Assembly (NCBI GenBank): GCA_030704615.1
Contig: CM060733.1
Span: 1,362,001 to 1,426,000 of the forward strand
Source of the DNA: Takakia lepidozioides
Lineage: Eukaryota; Streptophyta; Takakiopsida; Takakiales; Takakiaceae
Reading direction: 5' to 3'
Length of the DNA: 64,000 bases
The notes under the pieces are model-generated. The model saw only the letters and a program-made list of their open reading frames with translations, did no database searches and was not told where the DNA came from. Shown in pieces: positions 36,951 to 47,780 of the stretch. The first letter of the stretch is position 1. Each line of letters begins with the position of its first letter. The translations under genes were made by a program, and so were the position numbers.

Positions 36951-37224
36951 AATGTTTTATGGGGCACCACACTATTGGACTCCGGTGTAACCCCATTCCA
37001 TGTCACCTGCAATGATGTCACCCCGTTCCGTGTCACTAATCACAAAGCTGGGAGGAGGAAGATTTGACATGCTAGAAACGGCCTGCCATGTTGATAGAGA
37101 TTGCATACACATGCATTAAGTTCCTGTTCCTATTGTTTTCTCCATTAAGTTCCCAAATAAATAAAAGTTGTTACGTTATTGTTATATATACTATAAATTA
37201 GATAAGAATATTATCCAGCCACAT

Positions 37225-37430
37225 TGGAAACCTCTCACAAGTCAGGCCCCTTAATTATATAGTGAAAGGAGAAAATAACCCCTTCCAATATAGTGATCCC
37301 ATGGAGCTCATGGAACACAGCCCAAGGGAAGGGGAAGAAGATTATACCACACCCAACAAGGTAGCGGGAAAAATCACATGTGTGCTACTAAGTGCTCTAT
37401 CCCATTGAGCTACCAATTTTCTTTTCACTG
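37225..37430 (-). mobile_element. tRNA-derived SINE (minus)
   Basis: Uninterrupted reference copy. Head at about 37355-37425 with minus-strand A box TGGTAGCTCAATGGGATAG. The body contains CTCACAAGTCAGGCCCC, TTAATTATATAGTG and GAGAAAATAACC, with GAAGATTATACCACACC continuous. Confidence 0.7.
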
Positions 37431-38039
37431 GTAGTAGTTAACGATACCATATGAGGATATGTTTCTACCTGTAACATGAACTTATTCTAGTGTATACATT
37501 TCTTTTCCAATAAAAAAGAAAAAAATGAGAAAAAAAAATCTTTTAAATGATGAAGGGGTTTTCTGCGAGGGGGTCACCCTTTGCTCAAAGAAAAGAGAGG
37601 GCTGCTACAAAATTAGAGGGTGAAAAGTAGCAGCCCAAATATAAAAGGTTTTAATCCAGCCCTTCTTTTTTAGGCGAAAAAAAGCCTAAAAGCACCAAAA
37701 AATGTGGGCCCGCGACATCCCTGTGCAAAAATAAAATATATCACCGAAACGGGGCGGGGCCTGGCCAGCTGGTGCCAGAAAGCACCAGGGGAACCCACCC
37801 TTTTCCGCCTGGAACGGGGGACCATGGGGCCCTAAATCCAAGGGCTAGCATCGCACCAGGGGTCAGCCCTATTTCGCCACCTGCACATATCGCCACCGTC
37901 GATCACCAGCCAGTAGTGGGGTGGAGGGGCAGTTATCTTGGCATCTCTTTTTGTCGCTTGGACAGGTCCAAATGTAAAATAAATTTGCATGATAATAGTT
38001 AGCTAAATTTGCACTACTACTTAAATAACTTGACAATTC
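37431..38039. other. Spacer, no gene recognised
   Basis: Mixed AT-rich and GC-rich unique sequence. Frames such as 37772-38002 have no recognisable domain. Confidence 0.3.
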
Positions 38040-38935
38040 TTACACTATTCCTAGTGTCCAATTCTACTTTCGAATGTTTGATGCGCATTCTTCAAGGAAC
38101 TCTATGATGTTGGGCATAATAAAATGGTTGGGATATTTCATTCACTACTTACATAGGTCATAAGTCACTTGTACACTTTCCCATATTTTTTGGTCCATTC
38201 ATACTGAGTAGTATGTTTAGTACACCGCTAGCAAACTCTCTACCCTAAAACCTAATTCCAATGTTTGATGCTTATTTAATTTATTGCTTCCAATTTTGGG
38301 TGCGGTCGAAGTGCTGGGATATTTTATGAATTGTTCTAGGTCCATGTAAAGCCTCAGATTCCATAATTGTTTGTCCATTACAGTTCTCTAAACCTTAAAC
38401 CCTAAGCCCTTAAACCTAACTCCATTGTTTGATGCGCATTCTTCATAGATTGGATACAATATGTGGTTGGGATATTTCATTCACAAATTTCGTAGGGGAC
38501 AAGTTATCTGTACCATTTCCCATGTTTTCTTTTCCATTCACACTGAGTACTGTGTTTAGTACCCTAGCAAACTCTATACTCTAAAACCTAATTCCAATGT
38601 TTGATGCTTATTTAATTTATTGCTTCCAGTTCTGGAAGTGGTGGGATACTTCACGAATTGTTCTACGTCCATGTACAGGCTCAGACTCCATAATTGTTTG
38701 TCCATTTACAGTTTTCTAAACTCTAAACCCTAAACCCTAAACTATAAACCAAACTCCACTGTTTGATTCACATTCTTCATAGAAATTTGGATACAATCTG
38801 TGGTTGGGATATTTAATTCACAAATTCCATAGGTGACAAGTCATCTATACACTTTCCTATATTTTCTTTTCCATTCATACCAAGTACTACATTGTTTAGC
38901 AAACTTCATACCCTAAAACCTAATTCCAGCAAGTT
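38040..38935. repeat. Satellite-like tandem repeat with telomere-type tract
   Basis: Units begin near 38074, 38425 and 38758 (spacing about 351 and 333 bp) with GTTTGATGCGCATTCTTCA or a variant. Each contains TTGGGATATTTCATTCAC, a CTAAAACCTAATTCC half-unit and TTATTTAATTTATTGCTTCC. The half-units suggest an older period of about 170 bp. CTCTAAACCCTAAACCCTAA at 38721-38740 is a plant telomere-type motif run; a shorter CTTAAACCCTAAG is at about 38395. Confidence 0.8.
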
Positions 38936-40194
38936 GGTTCAATGACTTTATAGGTGAGAATCTAGAGAACACTCTTCCACTATATGTGGTTGTCATATTT
39001 ATGAATGATCTCTAAATATTTTAAAACATATCAATTCCAATGTTTGATTGACATCCAACCTTATTCCATTCAACGTTTTAATCCATCAATTGAAAACTTG
39101 CAATACATTGGTTCATGGTATTACTATACTTTAAGCATGGTATGGATGTTTACTTTTCATTTGTATATATTATCTTCTTGAATCATATGTTTATGCCATA
39201 CATTTATCAATTTATTAATAACTTCACTCAATCGATCTTATATTTATAATTTTCTGACGCAAATTCGACTTATAATTCGATGTCACACGAATGGAATTGT
39301 GCAACATAAAGTTAAATGACTCAATACTCCATGGTATTATTATTAATACCCGAATTAATTTTAATTATGTGATATATTAAGTTTGGTCCGGATTTAAGCC
39401 AAAAGTCCGGAATTACTTAGAATGTGTTAGGTCCTCCGCGCCATATTCGCCACTAGAATTTAGGAACACAGACATATCAAAATTATTGTTATTGTCAAAA
39501 CTTGGAAGATCATGTCTCGAACTTGATGGTACAGGCCAAAGAATTCTCAGTATCACGAGACATGATAACCTACAGGGGCTGACTTTTCAATGCGCTTGTT
39601 TAGAACCCGAGGTGGACTCTCAAGTCTAGAAAACTCAAATGAAGGTTGCAAACTCTCAGGATAGTGAGATTCAACGAGACTAGGAGCAACACAAACAAAG
39701 TATGGATTCGCACGGGGATTCCTAGCAACATTGCCAACGCTAGCCCGAGAAACATGACCAGGACTTGTGATTTTTCGCTTCCCTTTCTGACCAGTCAATG
39801 TGGACACGAATTCCAAAAAACACAGACTGACGTCCACAAATTCTACTCAAAAGCACTAAACAGGGGCTGCAAATGCAAGCAAAGCGACAATATAACAGCA
39901 GCGTAGAAACACAAAGCCAAAACACAACGAAGCAAAAGACGCACAACAATGGAGGAGAACAACGGAGCAGAGAAATCGTAACTGTGGGGCTCTTTGTTCA
40001 ACCTTGCAAGTGTGTCTTGTGGTCTCTATCTGGTTTACCATTTGGCTTTTTGCCACCTGCCCATTTTCTCACACCATCTGACGACATCCGGATCTTGGGC
40101 GTTCCTTTTGGCACCACCTCATTCACTTCAACTTTTCTGGAAAACACACTTCAAGAGGACATCTCCCATTCTGAGCTCCTTCCTAGGCTTGGGG
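38936..40194. other. AT-rich spacer
   Basis: Further degraded satellite half-units to about 39060 (CCAATGTTTGATTGACATCC), then unique DNA. Minus-strand frames at 39553-39837 and 39740-40056 have no recognised domain but could be remnants of an LTR element interior. Confidence 0.3.
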
Positions 40195-40682
40195 TGTCGC
40201 GCACCTCACTTCAATAAGCTCCCCTTCACGTTATAGTTACTCGCTTTGATGCGCGCGCCTAACTCCCAAACTGGCCGCCGGGCCAACTCGGAGCTTCGGC
40301 TGCTTACCGGGACATAACGGTCCCTTTTTGCTCCTCCACAAGACCCTCGCTCACTTTGGGCCTAGTGGAAATTCCCTTTGGTTGTTGGCAGTCCGGAACA
40401 GCTCCCCACACCTTGGTTGCTTTCCGGCTCGCACGCTTACTCACTAGTTTTTGGTCACCAACGGGCTTGTACCGTTCTCGGGGTTACTACTCCCTATATG
40501 TACTTCTGTGACTGTCCGCGGGGGTTTCACAAACAACACCGTCCTTTTATGGCGAACCACCACGAAGACCCTTGACTCCCAGTGATGAGTCGCGGTGAGT
40601 TTTGGCGCACCCACCACGGCCCCAATGGACCGTGATGAGTCCCAAGACTCCCCACGACTCCCACCACAAGGTCTCCGCCCCA
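40195..40682 (-). repeat. LTR (488 bp) of a Ty3-type family
   Basis: Starts TGTCGCGCACCTCAC and ends TCTCCGCCCCA in plus orientation. It matches the shorter LTR at 45006-45246 over both ends; the second lacks the middle part corresponding to about 40253-40495. Flanks (TGGGG and TTAGA) do not form a target-site duplication, so it may be a solo LTR with altered flanks or the 3' LTR of the fragment at 44260-45246. Confidence 0.7.
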
Positions 40683-41400
40683 TTAGAAAAAAAAATGAGG
40701 TCAAAGAAAGGCTGTCCCATGTTCAACTTGGCCCCTATAGCCGCTCAAGGCGGGCAGAGACATTTCAAATATCCGTGGTCGATTTGAACGGCCAGCGTGG
40801 CAAAATTGGTTCCACGTATGGCGTTTCCACCGTGACGATGGCAAAAATGATTCCACGTAAGATGTTTTGGCGTGCTTCCGCGCCGGGTTCTGGCGCGTTT
40901 TCTCCCGCCGGGTTCGCGGGCTTCTTCCCACACTCGTTTCTTCCCCCTAGTTCTCGCAGCGTTTCTTACCATCTTGTACTCGTCGTTTCTAGCAGTGTGC
41001 GTCGACACCCTGAAGCTCACGATCATGTCCTAGAACAGGTGCTACTTTAATCTTGTTCCTCATATCAAGCGGTTCAATATCATCATACACTTGTTGTACG
41101 TTTGGCAAACGGTCCTCCAGAAGGTCACCTTTATCCTCGTGATGGTTGCTAGATTCCATAATGAACTAGCAGTCTGAATTGTTGATCTTTGGCTGAGTGT
41201 TGAGTGCGGTCTTTTCCTCAGTTGGTCTAGACAGCTCTTGGAATCAATTTAAGTCCAAGTTTTCAGCTCCTCATCCCTAAACAATCACATTTGTGTGTGG
41301 GACAACTAAAGTGAAGTTAACTCTTGTCAATGCGATGGCAGTGGCCCGGGAGAGAGAGATGGCAGTTACGTACAAAATGATAAAGAGTTCATTTATCATG
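40683..41400. other. Spacer beside the LTR
   Basis: Unique sequence with a 150-residue open frame shared with the LTR edge; no recognisable protein. Confidence 0.3.
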
Positions 41401-41699
41401 TGATGACTGGCAGGGCCAGCTGAGCTTTGCAGGCTGGCGTGCCGATGACGGTGCTGTTTCTCGTCTGGTAGATGTTCATTGCAACCTTCGGGAACTTAAC
41501 ATGTTAGGCTTTCTTTTAATATACCTCAGCTTTGCTTACATCTTGAGCTTCGCTCTGGACATGTATAATCATCGTTGTCAAAACAAATTAGGAAGTGTTG
41601 CAAATACTTTCAGGGGATATTACATCATGTACTTGTATTGTTTTTCCCTCTTCATGGTACGAATGCAGAAAAGAATTAACCCTGGTCATACGTTCTATC

Positions 41700-42700
41700 T
41701 AGTGCAGGACGGCACTGAAGCCTGGCAGCCATGTTTGGAGGCGAAACTGTGAGGTTGGACCTTTTCTCTTGATTTCTTCCACTGCCAGTTGCACTGCAAT
41801 TTGAAAAGGGTGTGCACGCTCATGCAAGAGTGTTCAATTTGTGTTGTAGAGGGAAAATCTTGCGCTCATCTGGTAGATGTATTTGGATATGAGACTAGTC
41901 TTCCATGTTGCCCTTATTGAGACTGCTTTTGTCTCTTTTTCTGGGGGGTTTTCAGGGAACTGAGAATAGCATGCACAGTGGCACAGGTGGATCGTGAAGG
42001 TGGTGTGAGTCCTCGCATCTCGCCTCTGGCTCAGGTGAGTCTCTTCATTTTGGTGTAGGAATGAGGACACACACACATAAGCTAATAGGGGAGAGAAACA
42101 AGGGGTTGGCAATGGGTTATATGCAAGTGACAATTGTCAAAAGTATGTTCATTGTGGGTGATGAATAGGTACGAGATGTTGGGAACCTGTTGACAAGAGT
42201 AGGTCTTGCACTGCCTGCAGTTGATGTGGACGAGTACACTGTGATACCTAGTAACTCTAATTGATTTGGATTGTTGGAGAAGCAAGCCATTTGTTATGTC
42301 TTGCATTATACATGCTACCTACATACAGCACAGACCGTCATTCTGCTTTGGAATATATGTGCTTCAGTATTTGTGTGTTGCCAGACATAGGCATCCTGGA
42401 ACAAAGTTAAGAACAATAATATCGAGTATCAGCGGGATTAGGGAAGTGAGACAAAGATAACGATGTATCCAATATTTATAGAATTGGACTCATGGTATTC
42501 CTAGTCAAGGTGTAATGTCCATGCAGCTTGGTGGTATGAAGGGCGGGTGTACAGTATGGTGACATCGGGTTCTGTTGTTCACGACAGGACTTATGAGGTA
42601 TCTGTTGGCAATTTTCCAAATTGCATATGCCCGGACTTCCAGAACACTTTATCAAGCTCTATTGGAAAGAAACCCAAATTTGTCCCGTGCAAACAACTAT
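41700..42700 (+). pseudogene. NDUFAF5: NDUFAF5-like methyltransferase gene fragment
   Basis: Three exon-like pieces line up with the C-terminal part of NDUFAF5, a mitochondrial complex I assembly factor of the SAM-dependent methyltransferase class. They are MFGGETVR ending at 41753, [20 protein letters not shown] at 41956-42034, and [20 protein letters not shown] at 42169-42240, all joined in phase across GT-AG introns. Before MFGGETVR, the bases encode ALKPG in another frame: the family's KPDGLFLAA stretch is missing, a frame-disrupting deletion. The SAM-binding half is not found upstream. A possible next exon near 42645-42690 reads ALLERNPNLSR, similar to the family's ALLxRNxxLxR. I judge this a 5'-truncated pseudogene. 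Confidence 0.6.
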
Positions 42701-42953
42701 ACTACATCTACATTTACGGGATGTTTTGTGATCCTCACCGAGACACGTGCATTCACCAGTGTACAATGGGTCCCACTGACATTCATACACTTCTCCAGCG
42801 TGATAGGATTACTGAAATGTGAGGTGTTCAGAAGGAGTTGGATTCTTTGACAATGATTCCACTTTGTTCAATGTAATGTTTTTAACATGTTCTATTTCTG
42901 TTTTGGCTAAATCTGTTTCGGTTTGTTTGTTTTGGGGTTGGTGGTTTTTCCAA

Positions 42954-43680
42954 TTAAGATGTCGTTGACGACACCTTAATCCACCCACCTGCACACGCAC
43001 TGCCTTCATATCTTTGTTGGATTCATATTTTTTGGGTTATTTGGGTTTTTTGATGAATTGAAATGTCGCAAAAGGTGGTGGGAAATAAGATGTCGTTGAT
43101 GACACCTTAATTCCTCCAACCTGCACATGCACCGCCGTGAAAGTTTTGTTCAGGTGGTCGGAATTAAGATGTCGTTGACGACATCTTAATCCCCCCGACC
43201 TACATACGCACCACCTTGAAAATTCTGTTGAGGTTGTTGGAATTAAGATGTCGTTGACGACACCTTAAACCCCCCTTCACACGCACCGCCTTCAAAGCTT
43301 TTCTGGATTCATTTTTTTCTGGTTTTTTGGGTTTTTCCATGAACTGTCATATTACAACAAATTGTGGGAATTAAGATGTCGTTGACGACACCTTAATCGC
43401 CCCGACCTGCACACGCACCGCCTTCAAATTTTTGTTGGATTTCTGTTTTTTCCATTTTTGGGCCATAATCTGAAAAGACGTGGCAGTAGCTGGTGGGATT
43501 TAAGATGTCGTTGACGACACCTTAATCGCCGCGACCTGCACAGGTGTCGGCTTTGTAGTTTTGTTGGATTCAAATTTTCTGGTTTTTTGGGATTTTCCAT
43601 GAATTGTTTGTGGCAACAGGAGGTGGGAATTAAGATGTCGTTGACGACACCTTAATCCCCCCCCCCCCCCCCCCCCCACC
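42954..43680. repeat. Seven-copy palindrome minisatellite
   Basis: A 26-bp palindromic core (arms TTAAGATGTCGT and ACGACA[C/T]CTTAA around TG) occurs at 42954, 43085, 43164, 43243, 43371, 43500 and 43630. Spacings are 131, 79, 79, 128, 129 and 130 bp. Between cores lie similar CCGACCTGCACACGCACCGC and GTTGGATTC...TTTTTGGG segments; the 79-bp intervals lack about 50 bp of this. The third copy is a perfect palindrome apart from the central TG. A run of 21 C follows the last core (43657-43677). Confidence 0.9.
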
Positions 43681-44195
43681 TGGACACACACCGCCTTCAA
43701 AGTGTTTTTGGACTCAATTTTTGGGTTCATTGTTTTTTGGAGAAATGTTTCTGCGATTTGGTTTTGTCCTCCACTTCTCATGTTCTATCCTCCTCCCTCC
43801 TCTGCAGCCCCACCCCCATCGGAAGAGTCCATAGGTAACTCAAATTTTACTCTGTATGTAATTGCCTTGTAACTTCAGCAGTTTCCTTCAAGTTCTCTCA
43901 AAGTAAGTACTGCCAAGATCAGCCGACAAATCTGAAATTCAAGACACACTCGAGATGCAATTGCTCCACGTGAAACAAAAACGAAGTCATGGTTCATCCA
44001 TTTCGCTCATTTCTCATCCAACAGTCATCCACCATTCATCCTTTCCACTTTTTATTCATCCTGAAACCATTCATCCGTCGGCTTTTTCATCGCACATTCG
44101 TACCTTACGGTCGTCATGGAGCTTGGATTGTCCCGTCGGATGGGGTGTGCATGCGTCCGTGCATTATAGTTTTTGTCCACGACAATAGGCTCCCA
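43681..44195. other. Spacer with ATTCATCC-type short repeats
   Basis: TTCATCC recurs several times between 43990 and 44085. No gene was recognised. Confidence 0.4.
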
Positions 44196-44292
44196 TTCAC
44201 TAATTTGCTCACGCTTTGAATTTGCTCACGCTTTAGGGATTCTGCTCACGTTTTCCACTTTAAGCGTGAGCGTGCTCACGTGAGCTGCTCAC
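44196..44292. repeat. GCTCACG cluster
   Basis: At least six copies of GCTCACG or its complement CGTGAGC within about 95 bp, including GCTCACGCTTT against AAGCGTGAGC as an inverted pair and GAGCGTGCTCACGTGAGC. It sits exactly where the adjacent gag frame loses family resemblance. Confidence 0.7.
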
Positions 44293-45246
44293 ACGGTAGC
44301 TGCCCTCCACATTGAAAGCCTGAACATATCCCCGAATGTCATCCATTTGCTTCAAATTCCTCATCTTGTCCCGGGCGAGCCAGGACGCGTTAAGGGGCAC
44401 AAACTGTCTTTTTATAAGTTCCTTAAACCCACTCCAGCTCAAGGTTTCTGGGTTTGGACCTTGGTCATGAAGGCGTTTCTGCCACCATTTGTTGAGCATA
44501 GCCCCTAGGTGGGAGCCACTTCCACCCGATCCTCGTCACTCAACTTGGCCGCCCAGAAGTATTGCTCTAGCTCCAAGAGCCAGGTGTTGAGTGCCTTCCG
44601 ATTTTGGACGGCCTCGAAGGTGTCGGGTTCCTTAGGCTTCACCTTAAACTTTGCCCTAGTGGAAGTGGCATTAGCCACCCTCATCACGTCTTTCAACGTC
44701 CCGCCAAACTGCGCCAACAACCATTCCCAAAATGCTGTAGGCATGGGAGACATTTGTTGGTCTGGCGGAGCCTCTGGGAAGTCCTCGGGCTCCGACTCCC
44801 CAAATTCCTGCCGTTCTTGAGCGGCCTCGCTTTCAGAAGCATAAATCGCCTCTTCCAATTGCCGCTTCGGTGACACGTCGCCCCCACCGGACTCACTAGG
44901 ATCATCATCTTTCGGGCCGTTCCGCTTTCGCTTTGTCTTGCCCGACCCCATATGAGGCCGATCTCAAGGACGATCGCGTACTGAACTCTAGGCTCTGATA
45001 CCAAGTGTCGCGCACCTCACTTCGGTAAGCTCCCCTTCACGTCATAGTTACTCGCTTTGATATATACTTTTGTGACTGTCCGCGGGGGTTTCACAAACAA
45101 CACCGTTCTTTTATGGTGAACCACCACGAAGACCCTTGACTCCCGGTGATGAGTCACGGTGAGTCTTGGCCCACCCACCACGGCCTCAATGGACCGTGAT
45201 GAGTCCCAAGACTCCCCATGACTCCCACCACAAGGTCTCCGCCCCA
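44260..45246 (-). mobile_element. Ty3-type LTR element, 5' remnant (LTR, PBS, gag)
   Basis: Minus-strand order is a 241-bp LTR (45006-45246), then the primer-binding site TTGGTATCAGAGCC complementary to initiator tRNA-Met (about 44991-45004). Gag follows: a 148-residue frame starting at 44951 (MGSGKTKRKRNGPKDDDPSE, acidic linker, KEPDTFEAVQNRKALNTWLL) and, after a frame change at about 44505, WWQKRLHDQGPNPETLSWSG and KELIKRQFVP, the Ty3-type gag signature. Homology stops near 44295 with no nucleic-acid-binding, protease or polymerase part. The related 488-bp LTR at 40195 is in the same orientation and might be its other end, with 3.6 kb of foreign sequence between. Confidence 0.75.
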
Positions 45247-45797
45247 TGGTGAGTCCTATGCCACCCCCACTAAGACCCACTAAGCTACCACCACCCCTCG
45301 TGGAACCACCGCCACCGTAACCCGGTGTGCGGGGCTCCACCTAGTGAGTGCCTTCGCCTCCTTGAGTGCCTTGGGCACTCAAGGGTGCTTCAGCCCCCGT
45401 ACCTATTGTTGCCACTGCCCCCACCACAGGGGCAACCCCTCTTGTGTCCCGACCCCCTGCCCTCGCGGCAAATGGCCGCGACATGGGGATGTACAGGTAG
45501 CCTATGATATTCTCACAAGGTGTTTCATTCAATGACCATTGTACCATTTACGGTCTTTTCCACCTACCGCTGAATTTCTACAGTCCCTGTCGCAATTTGA
45601 TGCTCACATTATGGGGGTTTTTGGTCATTTACAGGGGCCCGGTGCTCTGGATGGTTCCCAGGGGATTTACCTCGGCAAAAAGCCACCTAACCTGTGTCCG
45701 CTGGCGGGGTGGGTCTACTCTCCACTGCCACCACTGCTCCCTGTGCTTTCCTTGGCAATTGGGCTCTGGTTGCTCTAGCCCTCGCGTCTCAATTTCT
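45247..45797. other. Spacer right of LTR
   Basis: GC-rich continuation with GGTGGCGGTGG-like minus-strand repeats, then degenerate sequence that may be the upstream part of the next retroelement relic. No clear frame. Confidence 0.3.
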
Positions 45798-46889
45798 ATG
45801 TGACCAGCGGCCCCTACTCATGGATGACATTGCTCACGTGGATAACGGTCCACTCTCATTCCAACAACATCTCGATCCAATCTGCACGGGACCTTCTTCA
45901 TCCATCGGTGCGGGCTTGCCTTCCGCCATTTGAGCAGTTGGTTCCTCAGGGCTCGGACCATCTCCAAGTGACCATCGTGGATCGCGTGCACCAACAAACC
46001 TTTTCTAGCGTGCTTTCTGCTGCATCTTCTGATGTGCATTGTGTCAGGCTCTTATCTTGCGCAAGACCAGGGGCGGGTGAGTGGCTTATAGCAAAACCCA
46101 CTATCACACTGTTTCGTTTGTCATCTCCAATCTTTGCCACGGCTCTCCGCATTCGTCTTGGCTTACCACATCCTTCTGTGCTTGGCTTACAACGCTGTGT
46201 TTGTCACCAGCCCATCTGTTCATCTCCTTCGTTGTCCATGTGGAGGAGATCGTACAACGACTCATGATGTTGTGCGGGATACCGTCAGTCGTACGCCTCA
46301 GCCCACTCATCGGCGCGTTGACATCGTCTTATCTCGAGATGGTTTGCGCACCTTTGCAGATGTTGTCATTGCCAATCCCACTCGATCCGACTTACTTTCT
46401 TGCTCGGCCTCTTCCCAAGGCATTGCCGCTTTGATTGCTGCACAGACCAAACAACGAGACTATCAAGACCGTCATCCCACAAATGCGTTCCTTCCACTGG
46501 CTGTAGAGATCTTGGGATGTCTTCATCGTCAGTTCGACGACTTCCTTTGTACTGGTGCTCATCATGCTGCTCAGAACAAGATCAATGGCATTCCCCATGC
46601 TTCCGTCTTCGTAGTTTTCTATAGACAATGGGTTTCCGTAGCACTACAGAGGGCACATGCTATGTCGATCTTGCATCGGGCTATTGTAGCTAGCATGGCA
46701 TCGTCTCATTTTTCTGCTCTTCCCGATGTCACACCCATTTCTTTGTTTGATGTGATTCAGTTGGATGGGATGATCACCTGGTTTGATTGGCTTGCTCCGC
46801 TTTCTTTTTCATTTCTTTATGTTAACTCTTCCCTTGCTATGGGAACTTTCCATCCTTTGTACAGTTACCTCATGTCAGTTTGTAAATAA
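45798..46889 (+). pseudogene. C-terminal remnant of a non-LTR-type retroelement with nuclease-like tail
   Basis: The frame at 45800-46190 carries SCARPGAGEWLIAKP and ATALRIRLGLPHPSV, typical of the region after RT in a plant/protist retroelement family. It shifts near 46190 to the frame ending at 46889: LLRCPCGGDRTTTHDVVRD (Cys/His cluster), then VDIVLSRDGLRTFADVVIAN and an Ala/Lys-rich QGIAALIAAQTKQRDY helix, then FLPLAVEILGCLHRQ and a FYRQWVSVALQRAHAM tail. The D...ADVVI spacing with a following acidic/Lys pattern resembles PD-(D/E)XK restriction-like endonucleases of some non-LTR elements. No RT palm is present. A related tail fragment is at 35664. Confidence 0.6.
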
Positions 46890-47290
46890 AGCTTTACAGG
46901 GAGACATTTCACATACATTTTGAAGGGTAGGGTTTGGCTAGCAGATTGGTACAACTTTTACAAATGTCAGTGGAGGGGTGGCTGAGAGTGACAACATCCC
47001 ACTATGGCCCAAGTCATTTGGTGTGTAAATGTATAAACATTCGATATCATGTCCCTGTGAGAGTTCTCTCTTTGGCCTTTGTACTCATACAACCATGTTG
47101 TAGTATTATACAGAGCCGGTGGCAAAGTGTAGTAAGGTAGTGTTTCTTTTCTCCTTCTGTCCGTGCTTGAAGGAGGGGGAGGGCCCATGTAAGTAGGTAG
47201 AACATGGAGAGTGATAGTGTCATCACACTTGAATCTTACTTTTTTCTGGAGGCTACTGTGAATATGTGCTAAAGTGTTGTTACATTGCTT
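46890..47290. other. Spacer
   Basis: Unique sequence between two gene relics; no gene recognised. Confidence 0.35.
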
Positions 47291-47780
47291 TACAGATCAG
47301 GGCCTTGGCACGGCCAGCAGTGCTTGTGTGTGAGGTTGCCCAGAGTGCAAGGTACATAATGACCACAATCTACTACTGGGAAGCAGCTCAGGCTTTCATG
47401 CCTGCTCTCATTTATGGTTCAAAACGCAACCTGAAAACAGGTGACTCACCCCACCCAAAAGCTGAGTTGGGGGCTCAATTGTTCTGGTCATTGCCGTCTC
47501 TTTTATTTTTGCCATAAGCTCTCTGATCTTAGAAATGGTTTGCAACAATTTAGGGCTGTAGTTGTTTGCATTTTTGTCCCCTTGAGCATGTTCATCACCA
47601 TCAATTTTGCAACATGTCATAGTGTTTTGTGGTGGTCACAGGCGCAGATCCTACTGCGGTCATTAATGGTGATAGGCGTAGTGGTTGGATTATTGTCAGG
47701 GTGCCTGGCCGCATCAATACCCTGGTTTTTCCCCCAAATCTTCACTGGTGACATTGCTATTATTAATCATGTACGGTCTC
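47291..47780 (+). pseudogene. MATE-family transporter fragment (chloroplast EDS5/DTX46-like)
   Basis: 47296-47352 encodes IRALARPAVLVCEVAQSA, matching the start of a conserved MATE helix (IRALAWPAVLV...AQSAS in plant DTX46-type proteins). It is joined directly, without room for an intron, to EAAQAFMPALIYGSKRNLK (to about 47436), which lies roughly 150 residues later in the family. After an intron-like gap, 47642-47770 encodes ILLRSLMVIGVVVGLLSG and ASIPWFFPQIFTGD, the next helix pair. The last junction does not keep phase. The internal loss and frame break say pseudogene. Intact MATE proteins export organic cations or salicylate across membranes. Confidence 0.65.

Noticed and set aside
40595-41050. 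151-residue plus-strand ORF
   Set aside because: Starts inside the LTR and continues into unique DNA without any recognised motif.
42640-42850. Firm call of a further NDUFAF5 exon
   Set aside because: ALLERNPNLSR is suggestive but too short, and the flanking residues do not match; left as a possibility in the pseudogene entry.
42954-43680. CRISPR-like array
   Set aside because: Nuclear plant DNA, spacers are similar to each other and the repeats are palindromic minisatellite units with 79/130 spacing.
45017-45340. Gly-rich 107-residue ORF
   Set aside because: It lies within the LTR and its flank; the same residues appear in the LTR copy at 40444-40704, so it is a translation of repeat DNA.
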